20,691 nucleotides of DNA from Larix sibirica. Lineage: Eukaryota > Streptophyta > Pinopsida > Pinales > Pinaceae. Below are positions 1-10,200 of the stretch, piece by piece; position 1 is the first letter of the stretch; every line of letters begins with the position of its first letter. The translations under genes were made by a program, and so were the position numbers. The notes beneath the pieces are model-generated. The model saw only the letters and a list, made by a program, of their open reading frames with translations. It made no database searches and had not been told where the DNA came from. Location of the stretch: assembly GCA_004151065.3 (NCBI GenBank), contig NWUY0300109833.1, positions 1 to 20,691 on the forward strand, read 5' to 3'.

Positions 1-649
1 GTAACATCATTGTTCATTATACTGATTATTGGATCATGTGACATTATTCTGCTCCTATCTGAGTTCTCATGCATGATTAATTGTCTGCTCATTTTTACTG
101 CAGTTTTCACTCTAATTCATCTTTTCTGCTCATTCTTTCTCTGTGAGGTATACTCAGCTCTTAGATCTGCTGTGATTTAGAATTTCACAATATGCAAGAT
201 GTAGAATTGTTCATTCAGTGTACTAGTTGGGAAATAGGTTTTTTGTTTTAGTGGTGCAGACAGTGCAGCCAAAGATGTACATGAAATGATTTTGTGAACT
301 AATTACTCAATAAAAAGGTATTAATGTTGTCATTGTTGTTTTTTAAAGTTGGTTGAGAATTATGTTTTCCTAAATAGTTTTTAGAAGTTGATATGTTTCA
401 AACACGTAGAAGCACCTGTAAATTTTAATAACATAAATATTGAGGAAGAATACGTTGTTGAGAATGGATCTAGTCTAGATAATTGTGAAATTATGGGTTT
501 TTCTGAAAAAAAAACATTCAAAATATCAAGATAAGCAAGGTGGTGTTAATATATGTTCCAATCAATTTACTTAAGACCTACATGGAAGTGGAAATTTTTT
601 TAACATCTTATCAAGAATATTTACTTTTATTGTTCTTGTTGTTTTGTAG
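1..649. other. No gene recognised; intron-like AT-rich DNA
   Basis: No open frame of useful length and no recognised element appear here. The text is AT-rich with long T runs. Two places resemble plant splice acceptors: a pyrimidine-rich tract ending in ctgcag near 94-103, and another ending in ttttgtag at 642-649. This could be intron of a host gene or plain intergenic DNA; the sequence alone does not decide. Confidence 0.3.
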
Positions 650-760
650 GGAATCATGGGCCACACGAGAGACATGGAAATGAAGGAATAGTTCATTTGG
701 ACCTAGAATTCGAATCCGGTTTGGTTGTTCACCCATTCACCTTTTCAAACTCATTGATAG
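650..760 (+). other. Candidate small exon, 111 bp, unknown product
   Basis: The block is preceded by a T-rich tract ending in TTTTGTAG and followed by GTGAGC, so both ends fit the plant GT-AG rule. One frame (codons from 652 to 759) is open for 36 residues and includes the words HLDLEFESGL and HPFTFSNS; the other two frames hit stops early. The length is a multiple of three, and the G+C content looks higher than the flanks. I recognise no family, and no neighbouring exon was found with confidence. The splice motifs are short enough to occur by chance in AT-rich DNA, so this is only a candidate. Confidence 0.2.
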
Positions 761-1018
761 GTGAGCGTTCAAAAGGTTCTTTGTAAGTACCTTGAAAATT
801 GTAACTAATGGAATATGATCTATTTCAGACATGCTTTTGGATTATCTATATAGGAATCAATGAGTATATAAAAATTATGTCATATCTTACACACGATTTT
901 TTGTTGCATATTAATATAACATTGTGGGAACTTTATAGTATTAATTTAGAATTGAAGGATGTTTTTTAAGTCTCAAAACATCCACCAAGAAAAAATAAGT
1001 TACTAGAGGTTGCTATCA

Positions 1019-1054
<36 letters not shown>

Positions 1055-1613
1055 TAAGCAGAGCCAAGAAAAGAGTTTCTTTTAAAATATAAGCTATCTG
1101 AAATGTCTAGCTAATTGAGAAAAAATTACAAAACAAAGGCCATTCCAGCAACCCAAAACTAGAAATCTTGGTCTCTCTATCTATTTCTCTAACTATAATA
1201 GTTTTCATATTGTTTCATCTATTAGTTGTGTAACTAGTATATATTCTAATAAAAGAGTTCCCTAACAACTTGTTTTACAATAAATAAATTAGTGAAAAAC
1301 ATGAAAGTTTTTAGAACATGGGTTTCTAGGCATCTCTACTCGTGCTAATGACAAACTTGCACTATCATCCATCTGTTGTTGGTGAGTACATAATTGATCC
1401 ACTATTTCCTCGTCTTTGTCTTTAGGATGGTCCTCCTTCCTTGAGCCCACACAAACTAAACAACATGCATGTTTTCCCTACAGATTTGGGGAGCCAGTTA
1501 TTTTCTTAGTGTTTTTAACTTCATCCTACATATGGTGGGAATGATTTTTCTACTTAATTATTTTTCCTTTTAGAATTTTGATATCTAAGGTCATTAGCTT
1601 TTTTTTAGTATTT
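761..1613. other. No gene recognised; AT-rich spacer
   Basis: Apart from the microsatellite at 1017-1056, this stretch shows no long open frame, no RNA gene and no terminal repeats that I can support. It ends where the minus-strand decayed frame reaches its last stop codon at 1614-1616. Confidence 0.4.
1017..1056 (+). repeat. Compound microsatellite (CATA)n(TA)n
   Basis: About eight CATA units run directly into a short TA run. The compound at 6047-6108 has the same make-up on the opposite strand, but the flanks of the two do not match over any useful length, so common ancestry is not supported. Confidence 0.9.
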
Positions 1614-2478
1614 TTATTCTCTAGATGATTGGTGAGGTGGTTTTTTTTGCTGGTGTAGAGATTGGATCTCCCCTTCATTCCTCCTTTTCAAATCCTTCTT
1701 CTAGTCTTCCAATTGACTAGAAAAATATTCTATGGAATGTTGAACTTCATCAATTTTGCATTCACACTTGGACCAAACAATGCTATGAAGGTTTTCTGAG
1801 CCGACCTACTCTTTCTTGAACTCCATGGCACTTTGCAGATCTTCCCACCTATTGTTATTAATCATAATCAATTTTTTTTCCACCTTCTCGAAATGACATC
1901 AACCCCTTTAAAATCCTTTCCATATCATTTCTTATGATCAATCTCATGCTTCAGATTTCATTTGTCCACCATTTTCCCAATTTGCATTCTACATAATAGC
2001 GAATTATTGGTTATATAGTCCCATCTTTGTACTCATGAAGGAACCGTACACAGGGGAGTAATGAAATCCATGTGTTGAAATAGGTAGATTCATTGGACTC
2101 ATAAAATATCCTTGGGGTCACCTGTGTCTTCCATGATGGCTTAATAAAAATTTTATCGTACATTAAGGAAAAGGGGTAGGATAAGATTCCCCCTCCAAAA
2201 TAAGCATCCTGATGGGAAGTTAACATGACAAGTTTGCATAACGATCGACGTTTTGATTTAGAATTCTTTTGACATGAAATAATCTTCCCTTGCTCAAACT
2301 ACTTTATGGTTTGGTTTATTCTTTCAACAAGTCTACCCATGATTTCATTGTTATAGATTGACTTTCTAATAAGGCATTTGTTGATGAGTTTTGAGTCTCC
2401 AATTGATGTTATCTTGGTAATCCTTTTTCCTTAACCCGATCCAAACCATTCCAAAGAGCTAAATTGTGTTCATGGTGT
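1614..2478 (-). pseudogene. Decayed reading frame of about 285 codons, family unknown
   Basis: On the minus strand a protein-like text can be followed across several breaks. Frame A runs from about 2478 to 1861 with stops near 2428, 2307, 2011 and 1945. Its clean central part (2226-2011) carries aromatic-rich words such as AYFGGGILSYPF and PRIFYESNESTYF. Near 1865-1885 the text moves to a second frame, which continues with words like NRWEDLQSAMEFKKE and SIVWSKCECKIDEVQHSIEYF, has two TAG codons, turns basic and glutamine-rich, and ends at a TAA at 1614-1616. Coherent amino-acid usage on both sides of each stop argues for a once-real protein. I do not recognise the domain. It lies downstream of the broken Gypsy element on the same strand, but nothing links the two. 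It could be a conifer-type transposon protein or a dead host gene. Confidence 0.5.
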
Positions 2479-2536
2479 TAATGATGTGATTTCTATTGTA
2501 AAAGTATTGAAATTAGTTTTCTTAGTAATCTATAAT

Positions 2537-2562
2537 ATCTATCTATCTATCTATCTATCTAT
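2537..2562 (+). repeat. Microsatellite (ATCT)n
   Basis: Six or more ATCT units lie in an AT-rich stretch. No coding or regulatory context is visible. Confidence 0.9.
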
Positions 2563-2841
2563 TTGTGGGAGTCTATTGTTTAACTATTTTTAATTTTTTG
2601 AAGGGCATTTTACTAATTAGTTACCAATTTTAAAAGTTATGAATAATATTTTGCTCAATGGGACTGAAAATTTAAAAAATTCCCAAAATGGTGGTGTCTA
2701 AAGAGCAAATCATATTCAATAAATGTTAGTATCATAATTAAAATGTGAAAATCTCATATTATAAAAACGCTAATATCAGTTTTCAAAAGTGAAAAAACTA
2801 ATTTTGAAAATGCAAATATTAGCTTTCCAAATTGCAAAAAT

Positions 2842-2955
2842 GAGTTCCAAAAGTCTCAATATTGGCTTCAAAAAGTCCAAAATCTAGTTATGAAAGTGTC
2901 AATTTCAAATCCAAAAGTGCACTTTTGGAACCCAATATTGGCACTTTTCGAACCC
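2842..2955. repeat. Two-level inverted repeat with an 18-bp palindrome
   Basis: The arms at 2842-2865 and 2932-2955 are inverted copies matching at about 20 of 24 positions; both end on the inner side in CAATATTGG or its complement. Between them, 2911-2928 is a perfect 18-bp palindrome (CCAAAAGTGCACTTTTGG). The flanking DNA from about 2760 repeats related words (CCAAAAGT, AATATTGGC, CAAATATTAGC) in loose order. The block lies next to the point where the Gypsy homology stops. It may be a fold-back or MITE-like remnant or a local hairpin-driven duplication. Confidence 0.65.
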
Positions 2956-3039
2956 TTTTTTGCGTTGATTTTGGAATTTTGAAAGGTTTTTTTTACCTCT
3001 ACTTGAAGGGGCTTCGACTGGAATTTATCCAAATTTAAT

Positions 3040-3850
3040 GAAATGGGCATTATAGGGTAAGTAGTCAACAATCACTTCAACTCCTAAAAATTCACCTCAC
3101 ATCTCTCTATCCAAACAAATTTGACCTCCTTTTGCTGCAATGAGGTTATGGGATGAGAAATATTTGAGAAGAATTTAATAAATCTGCGGTAGTAACCGAC
3201 CAGTCCCATGAACGACAAATATCTGCTACGTTTTTTAGGGTAGGCCATTCCATAATCACTCTAATATTATCTGGGTCTACGGCAAGCCCTGGCTCTGAAA
3301 TTATGTCTCCCAAGTAATGAATATATTCTTGAAAGAAATCACACTTGCTAAACTTTGAATATAGTTGGTGTTCCTGTAGGACCTGCAAAATTATTCTTAG
3401 ATGTTCCTTGTGCTCCTCCTCCATCTTTGAATAGATGAGGATATCGTCTATTAATAGGAGCACAAATATATATTGATACTCAGTGAAAATGTATTTCACG
3501 AGAATCATGAATTTAGTAGGTGAATTGGTGAGGATGAAAGGCATGACTGAAAACTCATAGTGTAGATATTGAAAACTGAAGGAAGTTTTATGAATGTCTT
3601 GATATTTGATATGAATATGGTGATATATAGATCTCAAATTAATTTTAGAGAACACTTTTTCCCCTTGGACATGATTGAATAGATCATCTATTCGGGGTAG
3701 AAGATATATGTTCTTTATAGTTACCTCGTTCAGCTTCTGATAATCGATACACAATCTCAAGGTTTCGTCCTTCTTCCTAACAAATAGGACTGGATCTCCC
3801 CATAGAGAAACACTCATTCTGATGTAACCCTTTTCTAGTTTATCTCTTTT
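3040..3850 (-). pseudogene. Gypsy reverse transcriptase and start of RNase H, frameshifted
   Basis: This region encoded the RNA-dependent DNA polymerase that copies the element's RNA. The open frame from 3817 to 3146 shows DPVLFVRKKD (the fingers motif), LCIDYQKLN, LPRIDDLF and the catalytic box LLIDDILIYS near 3440, with both aspartates kept, then KCDFFQEYIHYLG. Near 3216-3222 the frame shifts; homology continues in the next frame as GLVGYYRRFIKFFSNISHP and runs through a TGA and a TAA to the RNase H lead-in LLTTYPI near 3071-3050. The apparent N-terminal methionine is not a real start; this was part of a polyprotein. Another frameshift near 3835 separates it from the upstream linker. Confidence 0.93.
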
Positions 3851-4085
3851 AACTGCAATTTAAGTTCTACTAATTCTAGGGTTCTCATTTGATAAGGTTC
3901 CTTTGATATAGTTACTACTCTCAGTACAAGTCAATGGTGAAGTCTAGATCCCTCTTAGGAGGAAATCCAGGTACTTCTTCATGGAACACATCCCAAAATT
4001 CTATTAGTACATGGTGATTTTTCAGCTTAGTTTCACTCTCCTTCCCAACATCTGTCAATTATACTACATATAACTTAGATCCTTT
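3850..4085 (-). pseudogene. Gypsy protease-RT linker with two frame changes
   Basis: The conserved spacer before Gypsy reverse transcriptases can be read here: words equivalent to FWDVFHEEVPGFPPKRD and DFTIDL, then after a frame change EPYQMRTLELVELKLQLKE, then another change into the reverse transcriptase frame. This matches the usual F-DVF-E-LPGLPP-R pattern of the family. It shows that protease and polymerase belong to one element, not to two insertions. Confidence 0.8.
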
Positions 4086-4560
4086 TTATGCACTACGCTT
4101 TAACTGTAACATAGAGATATGCCTCACTGATACCTTACAAGATATGCCATGGATAGTTCTGGTATCTCCCTTCTCGTCTTCACAAGTGAACATCCTCGTG
4201 TAGTATTTTAGTACCACTTGATGCTTTTCTAACCAATCCATTCCCATGACTAGATCATAGGATTCCAATGGTAAAATATTCATGTTTTTTACTATCATCA
4301 TTCCATCGAGTTTGAATTTACTATCTTTTACAACTTTAGAAACCCTCTTTTTTGTCCCTGAGGCTAGTTGAACTAGCCATTCCTATTGGAATTTGTTTTT
4401 CTGCAGCATTTGGTCAACAATTATAGGGGAGACATAAATTTTACAAGATCCTGGATCAATGAGGATGGAAATGGATTTATCAGAAATTTTACCTCCCACT
4501 TCCATGATCGATGATTGATGTTTATCCTATTAGTTTCCCAAGGCTGCATAGATACTTGGA
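4086..4560 (-). pseudogene. Gypsy retropepsin-like protease, one internal stop
   Basis: The minus frame runs from the spacer text QSSIMEVGGKIS into the active-site region ILIDPGSCKIYVSP (aspartate codon at 4455-4457), then after one TAG near 4390 through WLVQLASGTKKRVS to the flap-distal motif YDLVMGMDWLEKHQVVL, and stops at 4086. The enzyme would release mature Gag and Pol proteins from the precursor. Retropepsins normally have D-T/S-G; here the triad reads D-P-G (codon CCA). I have the impression that DPG occurs in some plant Gypsy lineages, so this may be a lineage trait rather than damage. Confidence 0.85.
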
Positions 4561-4609
4561 AATATGGACATATCATTTATTGTAGTAGCTTCTTGCAAAT
4601 TGTGAACAG

Positions 4610-5853
4610 TTTTATCATGAGGGAAATTCACCTATCGATGATTTTCCCCATAGCACCAACATCAAAGAGGTTCATTTTTATCCCCTTCTGAATTCCTTCT
4701 AGTAGTTCCACCAGGATGATTTCTGCTCTATGGAGGAGCAGTCTATTGCAATTTATTCTTACCAAAAGCATTACTATTCTTAAATGATTTTGTTTGATTT
4801 ATAATGGTAGGGGGTTTCAATCCCTTCTTTTGTTGTTCATTATTTTGTCTTTCTTATCTTGCGGACTTTGTTGGTTCTCATATCTACGTTGATTCTACTC
4901 ATAATAGATTCCCTCCTTGTGAAATGTATATTCTAGGTCCTTTGGACATTCAAACTCTATTATGTCTTGAAACAGTCAGGGTAGACAACTCAAAAATCAT
5001 TGGATTTTAACTTTTTCCTCCTTAATGTAGGGAACATAATGCGGTATTTCTAGAAACTTGCTAATAATATCCTCCATATTCATCTATCCCATCTTGATTT
5101 CATGAAACTCTTTTATTTTCCTATCATAAAAACTTTTTGACAAATACTTTTTTCAGAAGCATTCCTTGAATTTCTTCCACTCGAGATCACTTTCCTTGAG
5201 TTGTTAGTGGTTTTTACATCTTGCCACCAAATATATTCCTTAGTAGTGAGTTTGTACACAATAAACCCAGATTTCATGTTCTCGTCAAAATTGTATTTTT
5301 GGAAATACTTTTTCATTCCCAATATCCAAGCCTTAGCTTCTTCACCTGTCTTCACCCTGTCATTGAAGGTAGGTAGTTTGATATTTTGGAAATCCCCCTG
5401 AAGTTCATTACAATATTTCTATTTATGTTTCTTCTTGGGAGGTGATCTTACTATACTTTCATTGTCTGAGTTGTTTGAGATAACCCCTTTGTTGTTTGTT
5501 GCTTTATCATTTTCCTATGGTGGAGGATTTTCCCTTGGTTCCTTAATCCAGGAAGCTTTTTCTTGTGACTCCTTTTTTCCTCCATTATTGAAGATAGGAT
5601 TAGGTTGTACGGTATTTCTTATTTCAATTAGGTTATGCAATAAGATAACTTTGATTTCACACTGTCCTTACAAGGCCTTTGCATTGTCATCCTTGAAGCT
5701 TCGGTGTTCTTCGTATAGTATTCTTATTGTTTCCAACATCACTATAGGGGTTATTTTTATATGGTTTTATTTTATATTGACCCATATGTTTTATTCAAGT
5801 GGAGTTCCTTCCCCTTCCCCAATTTGTCTGGGTGCCTCACTCATTATGTTCAT
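4610..5853 (-). pseudogene. Gypsy gag, broken by stops and frameshifts
   Basis: The frame starts at an ATG at 5853-5851 (a second lies at 5844) and can be followed with several stops to 5113. It includes a basic stretch RSPPKKKHK near 5440, then the retrotransposon gag core: LPTFNDRVKTGEEAKAWIL, then MKKYFQKYNF and WWQDVK. Near 5160 it shifts frame and continues as KYLSKSFYDRKIKEFHEIK and KFLEIPHYVPYIKEEKVKIQ to about 4880, then a glutamine- and lysine-rich part. At 4622-4662 lies the remains of a CCHC knuckle: C-W-C-Y-G-E-N-H-R-stop-V-N-F, with one residue missing between the first cysteines and the last cysteine changed to phenylalanine. Gag would form the particle and bind the RNA. The plus-strand open frame at 5435-5863 is only its shadow. 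Confidence 0.88.
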
Positions 5854-6012
5854 GTACTTATAGCTTTCTGAGTTACCTCTTCACTTTTCAACCTATCTTC
5901 TTCTTTTTTCCTCAAAGTCAAACATTTTATTAGTTACCAGTCATGAAGGATATCTATATATATACATATTAATGGGGTATCTTAGTCCATAAGGTCCAAG
6001 TGATACAACCAT

Positions 6013-6025
6013 GGCTCTTATGCCA
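6013..6025 (-). promoter_or_regulatory. Primer binding site complementary to initiator tRNA-Met
   Basis: On the minus strand the text is TGGCATAAGAGCC followed by ATGGTT. The usual plant Gypsy/Copia site is TGGTATCAGAGCC, so 11 of 13 bases match. It lies about 160 bp upstream of the gag start and three bases from a candidate LTR end (ATGACA then AAG), the correct order for first-strand priming. Confidence 0.85.
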
Positions 6026-6045
6026 CTTGTCATGTACCCATCTTA

Positions 6046-6046
<1 letters not shown>

Positions 6047-6103
<57 letters not shown>

Positions 6104-6108
6104 TGTAT
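6047..6108 (+). repeat. Compound microsatellite (AT)n(GTAT)n
   Basis: About 15 AT units pass directly into eight GTAT units. It lies about 20 bp from the inferred inner end of the Gypsy LTR, so it probably expanded inside the LTR after insertion. Confidence 0.93.
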
Positions 6109-9100
6109 TTAATTACCATTCAATAATCATTTTTAATCAAGTACAAGAGGACTAGACCCCCTGACAACCATACTAACCCTAGGGCGAGCGTATCCAACTC
6201 TACATAGACCCAACCAAGGCATGAGTTTCCATTACCTAGCCTCACAACCAACACTGCAGGCCACATGGCGCTTACAGGTCATGGTTCAGCCTGTTAATGC
6301 TCCATCATGGAAACATTAATGCTTAGGATGGCAAGGGCATTAACCTCAGCTAAGAAGAGGAAACATCAAGCACCATAAAAATCATATTGGCATGCCTAAC
6401 AAAAGCCTCCCTTTGGGCATGGATTTATGGCTTCCAACTCCATGATGAGGGAGAAATACTATCTCTTCACTCAATTGATTTAAGGTAGGTCTAAATGCTG
6501 CACACAGACTCTAATGGAGAGTGGCCACGGTGTAGAGGCATAGTATGGGAGAGAGGGACGAACATCTCTACCCATATCTTTTCTCTTCAATGCATAGGAG
6601 AGAGGGATCCATCCCTACATGGTTCTCATGGGCATATAGTTAGAATGTGACCCATCAGAATGTTCATACTACACAATCACGGTGGAGCTCAACCCCTTAG
6701 GGATTTAATGGAGGTTCACAACTCCACAGTAAGTTCAATAACTTGTTCTCAATCCATTCAACACACGATTAGTTAGAAAATGTATAGTGTTGGTCCTTGA
6801 TCACATTAGTTATCACTCACGCATTGTGTTGAGTTTGTCGCATGATGTGAATGTGGAATCTTTGTTTGGATAAAGACTGCATACCCATATAAGAGTGTCT
6901 CTTCCATGCCTGAACTAGAGACTATGTCTATGTGTAACCCTTTTAGCACTAGTTAACTCGTGGATGCATAATTTACCTTGGTTGTGGGTTGATATCTGAG
7001 GTGGTTCACCCAACAATGACCACAATCTATTGAATACGTGAAGAATATAGGCGATTCACTCAAACTTTGTTTTCATTCACTTGATCATCTAAATTAACCA
7101 TGGGTTTTCTTATACAAAAGGATCCCAAATTTTACTTGTTTATTATTGTTTTCTATCTCTGAGTAGGTCAGACCATGCCAAGCCCGAGCCTCTAACACGT
7201 CTCTACATTCGGTCTCAATGGTAAACTATTGTATACATATACATGTATGTTCAAGTGGGATCAATGCCCTCTACACGCTTCGAGTTTGATAGGAATCTAT
7301 CCATCGTTCATTATATAGATACACGCTCCCATTGGGACATTGTTTACAAATACAAATTACTCAAGTTTATGCATTCGTAGGTTCGCCAATCTTGGGTAGA
7401 GATAGCATAGAAATGCATATCCATTAGAATTGGTTAATATATACACATGAGTTAGATTAAATTTTAGGTCTTACAAGCATATAGATAAGGGCATGCCATG
7501 CAAGCGCCATTCCAATCTATGGTTTATAATCCATGTCATTATTTATACAAGTATGGATAGGTCCCACATAGACTAATCATCTTGTCTGTCCTCCATGCAT
7601 TATTTTGATGATTATTATGTTGCAACTGATTTTCTTATAAACCTTTTCTTATGATTTTATATCTAATTCTGACTCAGATATGCATGTTATATGCAAGTAC
7701 TCTCGCAAGGGAATCCCCTTGGATCCCATGTAATCGATGTATACCATAAACTCTTAATAGTTTATGTATGTGTGTTTATGTGATTCTATCCTCCAACTGA
7801 TGGCATATCTGCTTGCAGGTCTTGGTTGTTCTACAAGGATATTTTCATAACTTACAACTCCTCTACCACTACTTGTATATTCATGTAATTCAATGACTCA
7901 TTTATTGTAAGCCCTAACATTTGGCTATTTCAGTCAAACAATTAGCTTATAGAAGATTCATTAAGATTCGTAGGTATTATGTAATGAATATGCACATAGT
8001 TTCTCAAGGATTGTTTATCGAACTGTAAATTATTATTTATGACAAACTGTGTTTCCCACTGGGGAGGTCTTAGATATAAAACTAGAGTTTTTATTAATGT
8101 GATATCATCATATAGATATTAGTTAGTTGCATCTCCTTCTACTTGCATCTGGGGTAGATATCACATATTATGATTTTATTTATTTTTATAACTCTTGCCG
8201 GGGTTCTTTTTTGGGTCCCTATCCTCTTGTGATTCTCAAGTTCTTATGGGGACAAAACCCAAGCCTATAACATCTCGTCTAATGCAAGTTGTGGAGGTAC
8301 AATGGTTTAACCACATTGAAGTAATGGGGTGGGGTGGGAACTATAGGCATGTAGATTAGGCTAGATAACATGCATGCAATCGAACAGATGTTACAGTTTG
8401 TCATCTATTTACTATTCAATTATCATTATCATAGATGCACTAGATAATTTTTTACTTGAATAATCAATAGTTTCTTATTTCACTAGATATGATAATTCTT
8501 GCATATCACTATTATTATCTTTCAGTCTTATTTTCCATTCTAATTTGTAGTAGATTTTGTGGTCCAATGCCATAGCTAAGTACTTACAACCTTTAATATT
8601 ATTATGGCCATATCAGTTTCCAAATGTAGTTGTTAGGGAATTAAACAAACAACAATTTGTACTATAGTCTACTAACCAATGCAACATTTAGGTTAGATAC
8701 TTAAGTTCTAATAGAGTTGAACTAGACTTTGTTGCCCAATACAATAGTTATGGTAGCTACATAACATAACATATTACTTCAACATTCCATATTTATAATA
8801 ATAACTAGATCATAAATCGGATCAATCAAGAATACTCAACTTTTATTTACTAGCATTGATATCATATAATAATATTATTTTTGGGTTATTGTTTTCATCA
8901 TAGATACTACATAGAACCATATCACATTTTCCAGATTTGTCATACAACTATGTATCACTTTAGATCAATAACTACAACATATCATTTAGAGAAGTAAACA
9001 AATATTTCAAGTTGATCTTGTAGATAATTCATCAGATCTAGACATAGGTGCATGCATAAAACATCATAGCATAAGCATAAACATATAAACTTAGAATTCA

Positions 9101-9396
9101 TAATTACAAAGATCTAAGGCAATGAAGTCATCTATTCCAAGTGTTGATGATCAATCTGCAACTACTGTAGGGATTTCCATGATCAATCCAACAAAAGATT
9201 TGTAAGAAACACCAGTGGTAGTTTCCCCACAGTTACCCCCGAGCCAAGTCTTGGTCTCTTTGGGCATGTATTTTAGGATTCTTAAAGTTCAAATTTCCTT
9301 TTAGGATTTACAAATCTACATTCCAACTCAGGGCCTCAACTCAACCAAATCACCTTACCAGTTTCCATGGTTCAGCCTAGTATTTTTCTTTCCAAA

Positions 9397-9540
9397 CAAC
9401 ACATAGTACTCCAACGTATCTAGAAAATATTGCTACCAACCAACACCTAGTACTCCATCCTATATAGAAAATATTGTTTCCAACCAGCACCTAGTACTCT
9501 AGCCTATATAGACAATATTGTTGTTGCCAGTACCCAGGTG
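9397..9540 (+). repeat. 44-bp tandem repeat, three copies plus a stub
   Basis: Copies begin at 9397, 9441 and 9485 with an exact 44-bp step. Each opens with CARCACMTAGTACTC and carries TATMTAGAMAATATTG in the second half; a shortened fourth start (CAGTACCCAGG) follows at 9528. The copies differ by a few substitutions, so the expansion is not recent. No reading frame is kept. Confidence 0.88.
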
Positions 9541-9654
9541 GTCCTCCTACCAGCTCGTACTCATCACCTTAGTGAAGACACTAACTATATGGCCATAGAT
9601 ATTTTCAACCACGATTAGACATTGGTTCAGATCATCTGCATGCAGATATCATTG

Positions 9655-9830
9655 GCTAGCTCCTCCCCTTCAACTATTCATCTTTATTTTTTTACAGTTT
9701 CATCTCATTTAGATTTCATATTACTCTTTTCTTCAGATTTCGATTCCTTGATGCGTCTTTCTCTTCTTTCTTCCACCAAGTGAATTAACCTCTTGGCATT
9801 ATTCCCCCCCCCCCTCTTTTGTAGAAGAGG
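9655..9830 (+). other. Pyrimidine-rich tract with an 11-C run
   Basis: The plus strand is strongly T+C rich (ctcttttcttc, tctttctcttctttcttcc), ending in eleven C residues at 9804-9814. On the minus strand this is a long purine tract. If the 4-kb LTR guess is right it would lie inside the LTR, so it is not a normal polypurine priming site. No gene is seen; the open frame just to the right (9873-10058) is low-complexity T-rich text and not a gene. Confidence 0.4.
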
Positions 9831-10200
9831 AATTTACTATTATTAGTCAATTTCTTAGGTGATGCCACCTATGTGGGAGTTACAAGTATAGAAGAGTCGA
9901 GCTTCATTTTCTCTTTTATTCTCTTATTATTCTATTTATTTATTTTCTTTTTTCTTTGTTTAGATTACAATTTAATTCAATTTCATTTAATCCTCTTACT
10001 TCTTTTGTTTACTTTAGTTATTTCAATAAAGAGACCAGGACCCCTCATTCATCGGTAGGCCGAGCAACACAAGCATATTTCTAACACACTTTAATAACAA
10101 GCCAAATACATAACAGTGCCAATTATAGAGTTCCACTGTTTAGAATAATTAGCTGCGTATAGGGGTTGGCATTCCCGGGTATTACAATTTATATAGTACC

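Larger units (their letters stand above)
3060..6025 (-). mobile_element. Ty3/Gypsy LTR retrotransposon, 3'-truncated and decayed
   Basis: Read on the minus strand, the order is primer binding site (6013-6025), gag (5853 to about 4620), protease (about 4560 to 4086), linker (about 4010 to 3850), reverse transcriptase (about 3850 to 3110), then the first residues of RNase H (to about 3040). This is the standard Gypsy order up to that point. RNase H then stops abruptly; no integrase (no HHCC zinc finger or DDE region) and no matching 3' LTR are seen to the left. Every domain carries stops or frameshifts, so the element is long dead. The left break coincides with repetitive DNA and an inverted repeat at 2842-2955, which suggests a deletion or rearrangement rather than simple decay. 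Confidence 0.9.
6029..10085 (-). repeat. Candidate 5' LTR region; right boundary uncertain
   Basis: Immediately outside the primer site the plus strand begins TGTCATG, so the LTR would end in CATGACA when read on the minus strand. The DNA rightward has no gene or long open frame for about 4 kb. Near 10085 the plus text ATATTTCTAACA would give an LTR start of TGTTAGAAATAT on the minus strand, partly matching TGTCA inverted at the other end. That would make an LTR of about 4 kb, long but not impossible in conifers. The left boundary is supported by the primer site; the right one is only a guess, and no second LTR exists in the window to test it. Other insertions may lie inside. Near 6535-6605 the word GGGAGAGAGGGA or a close variant occurs twice. 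Confidence 0.3.

Noticed and set aside
2868-3071. 67-residue minus-strand open frame
   Set aside because: Its first residues are the tail of the Gypsy RNase H lead-in; the rest is translated inverted-repeat DNA, so it is not a gene.
5435-5863. 142-residue plus-strand open frame
   Set aside because: It is the antisense shadow of the Gypsy gag N-terminus, which reads coherently on the minus strand with family motifs downstream.
1017-6108. The two CATA/TA compound microsatellites as the paired LTRs of one element
   Set aside because: They are in opposite orientation and their flanks do not align; LTRs of one element must be direct repeats.
8540-8770. Loose repeats around CCAATGC / CCCAATAC
   Set aside because: The words recur at uneven spacing with little shared flank, so chance in AT-rich DNA is enough to explain them.
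9873-10058. 61-residue plus-strand open frame with a hydrophobic stretch
   Set aside because: The hydrophobic residues come from T-rich low-complexity DNA; there is no conserved motif or coding-like codon use.
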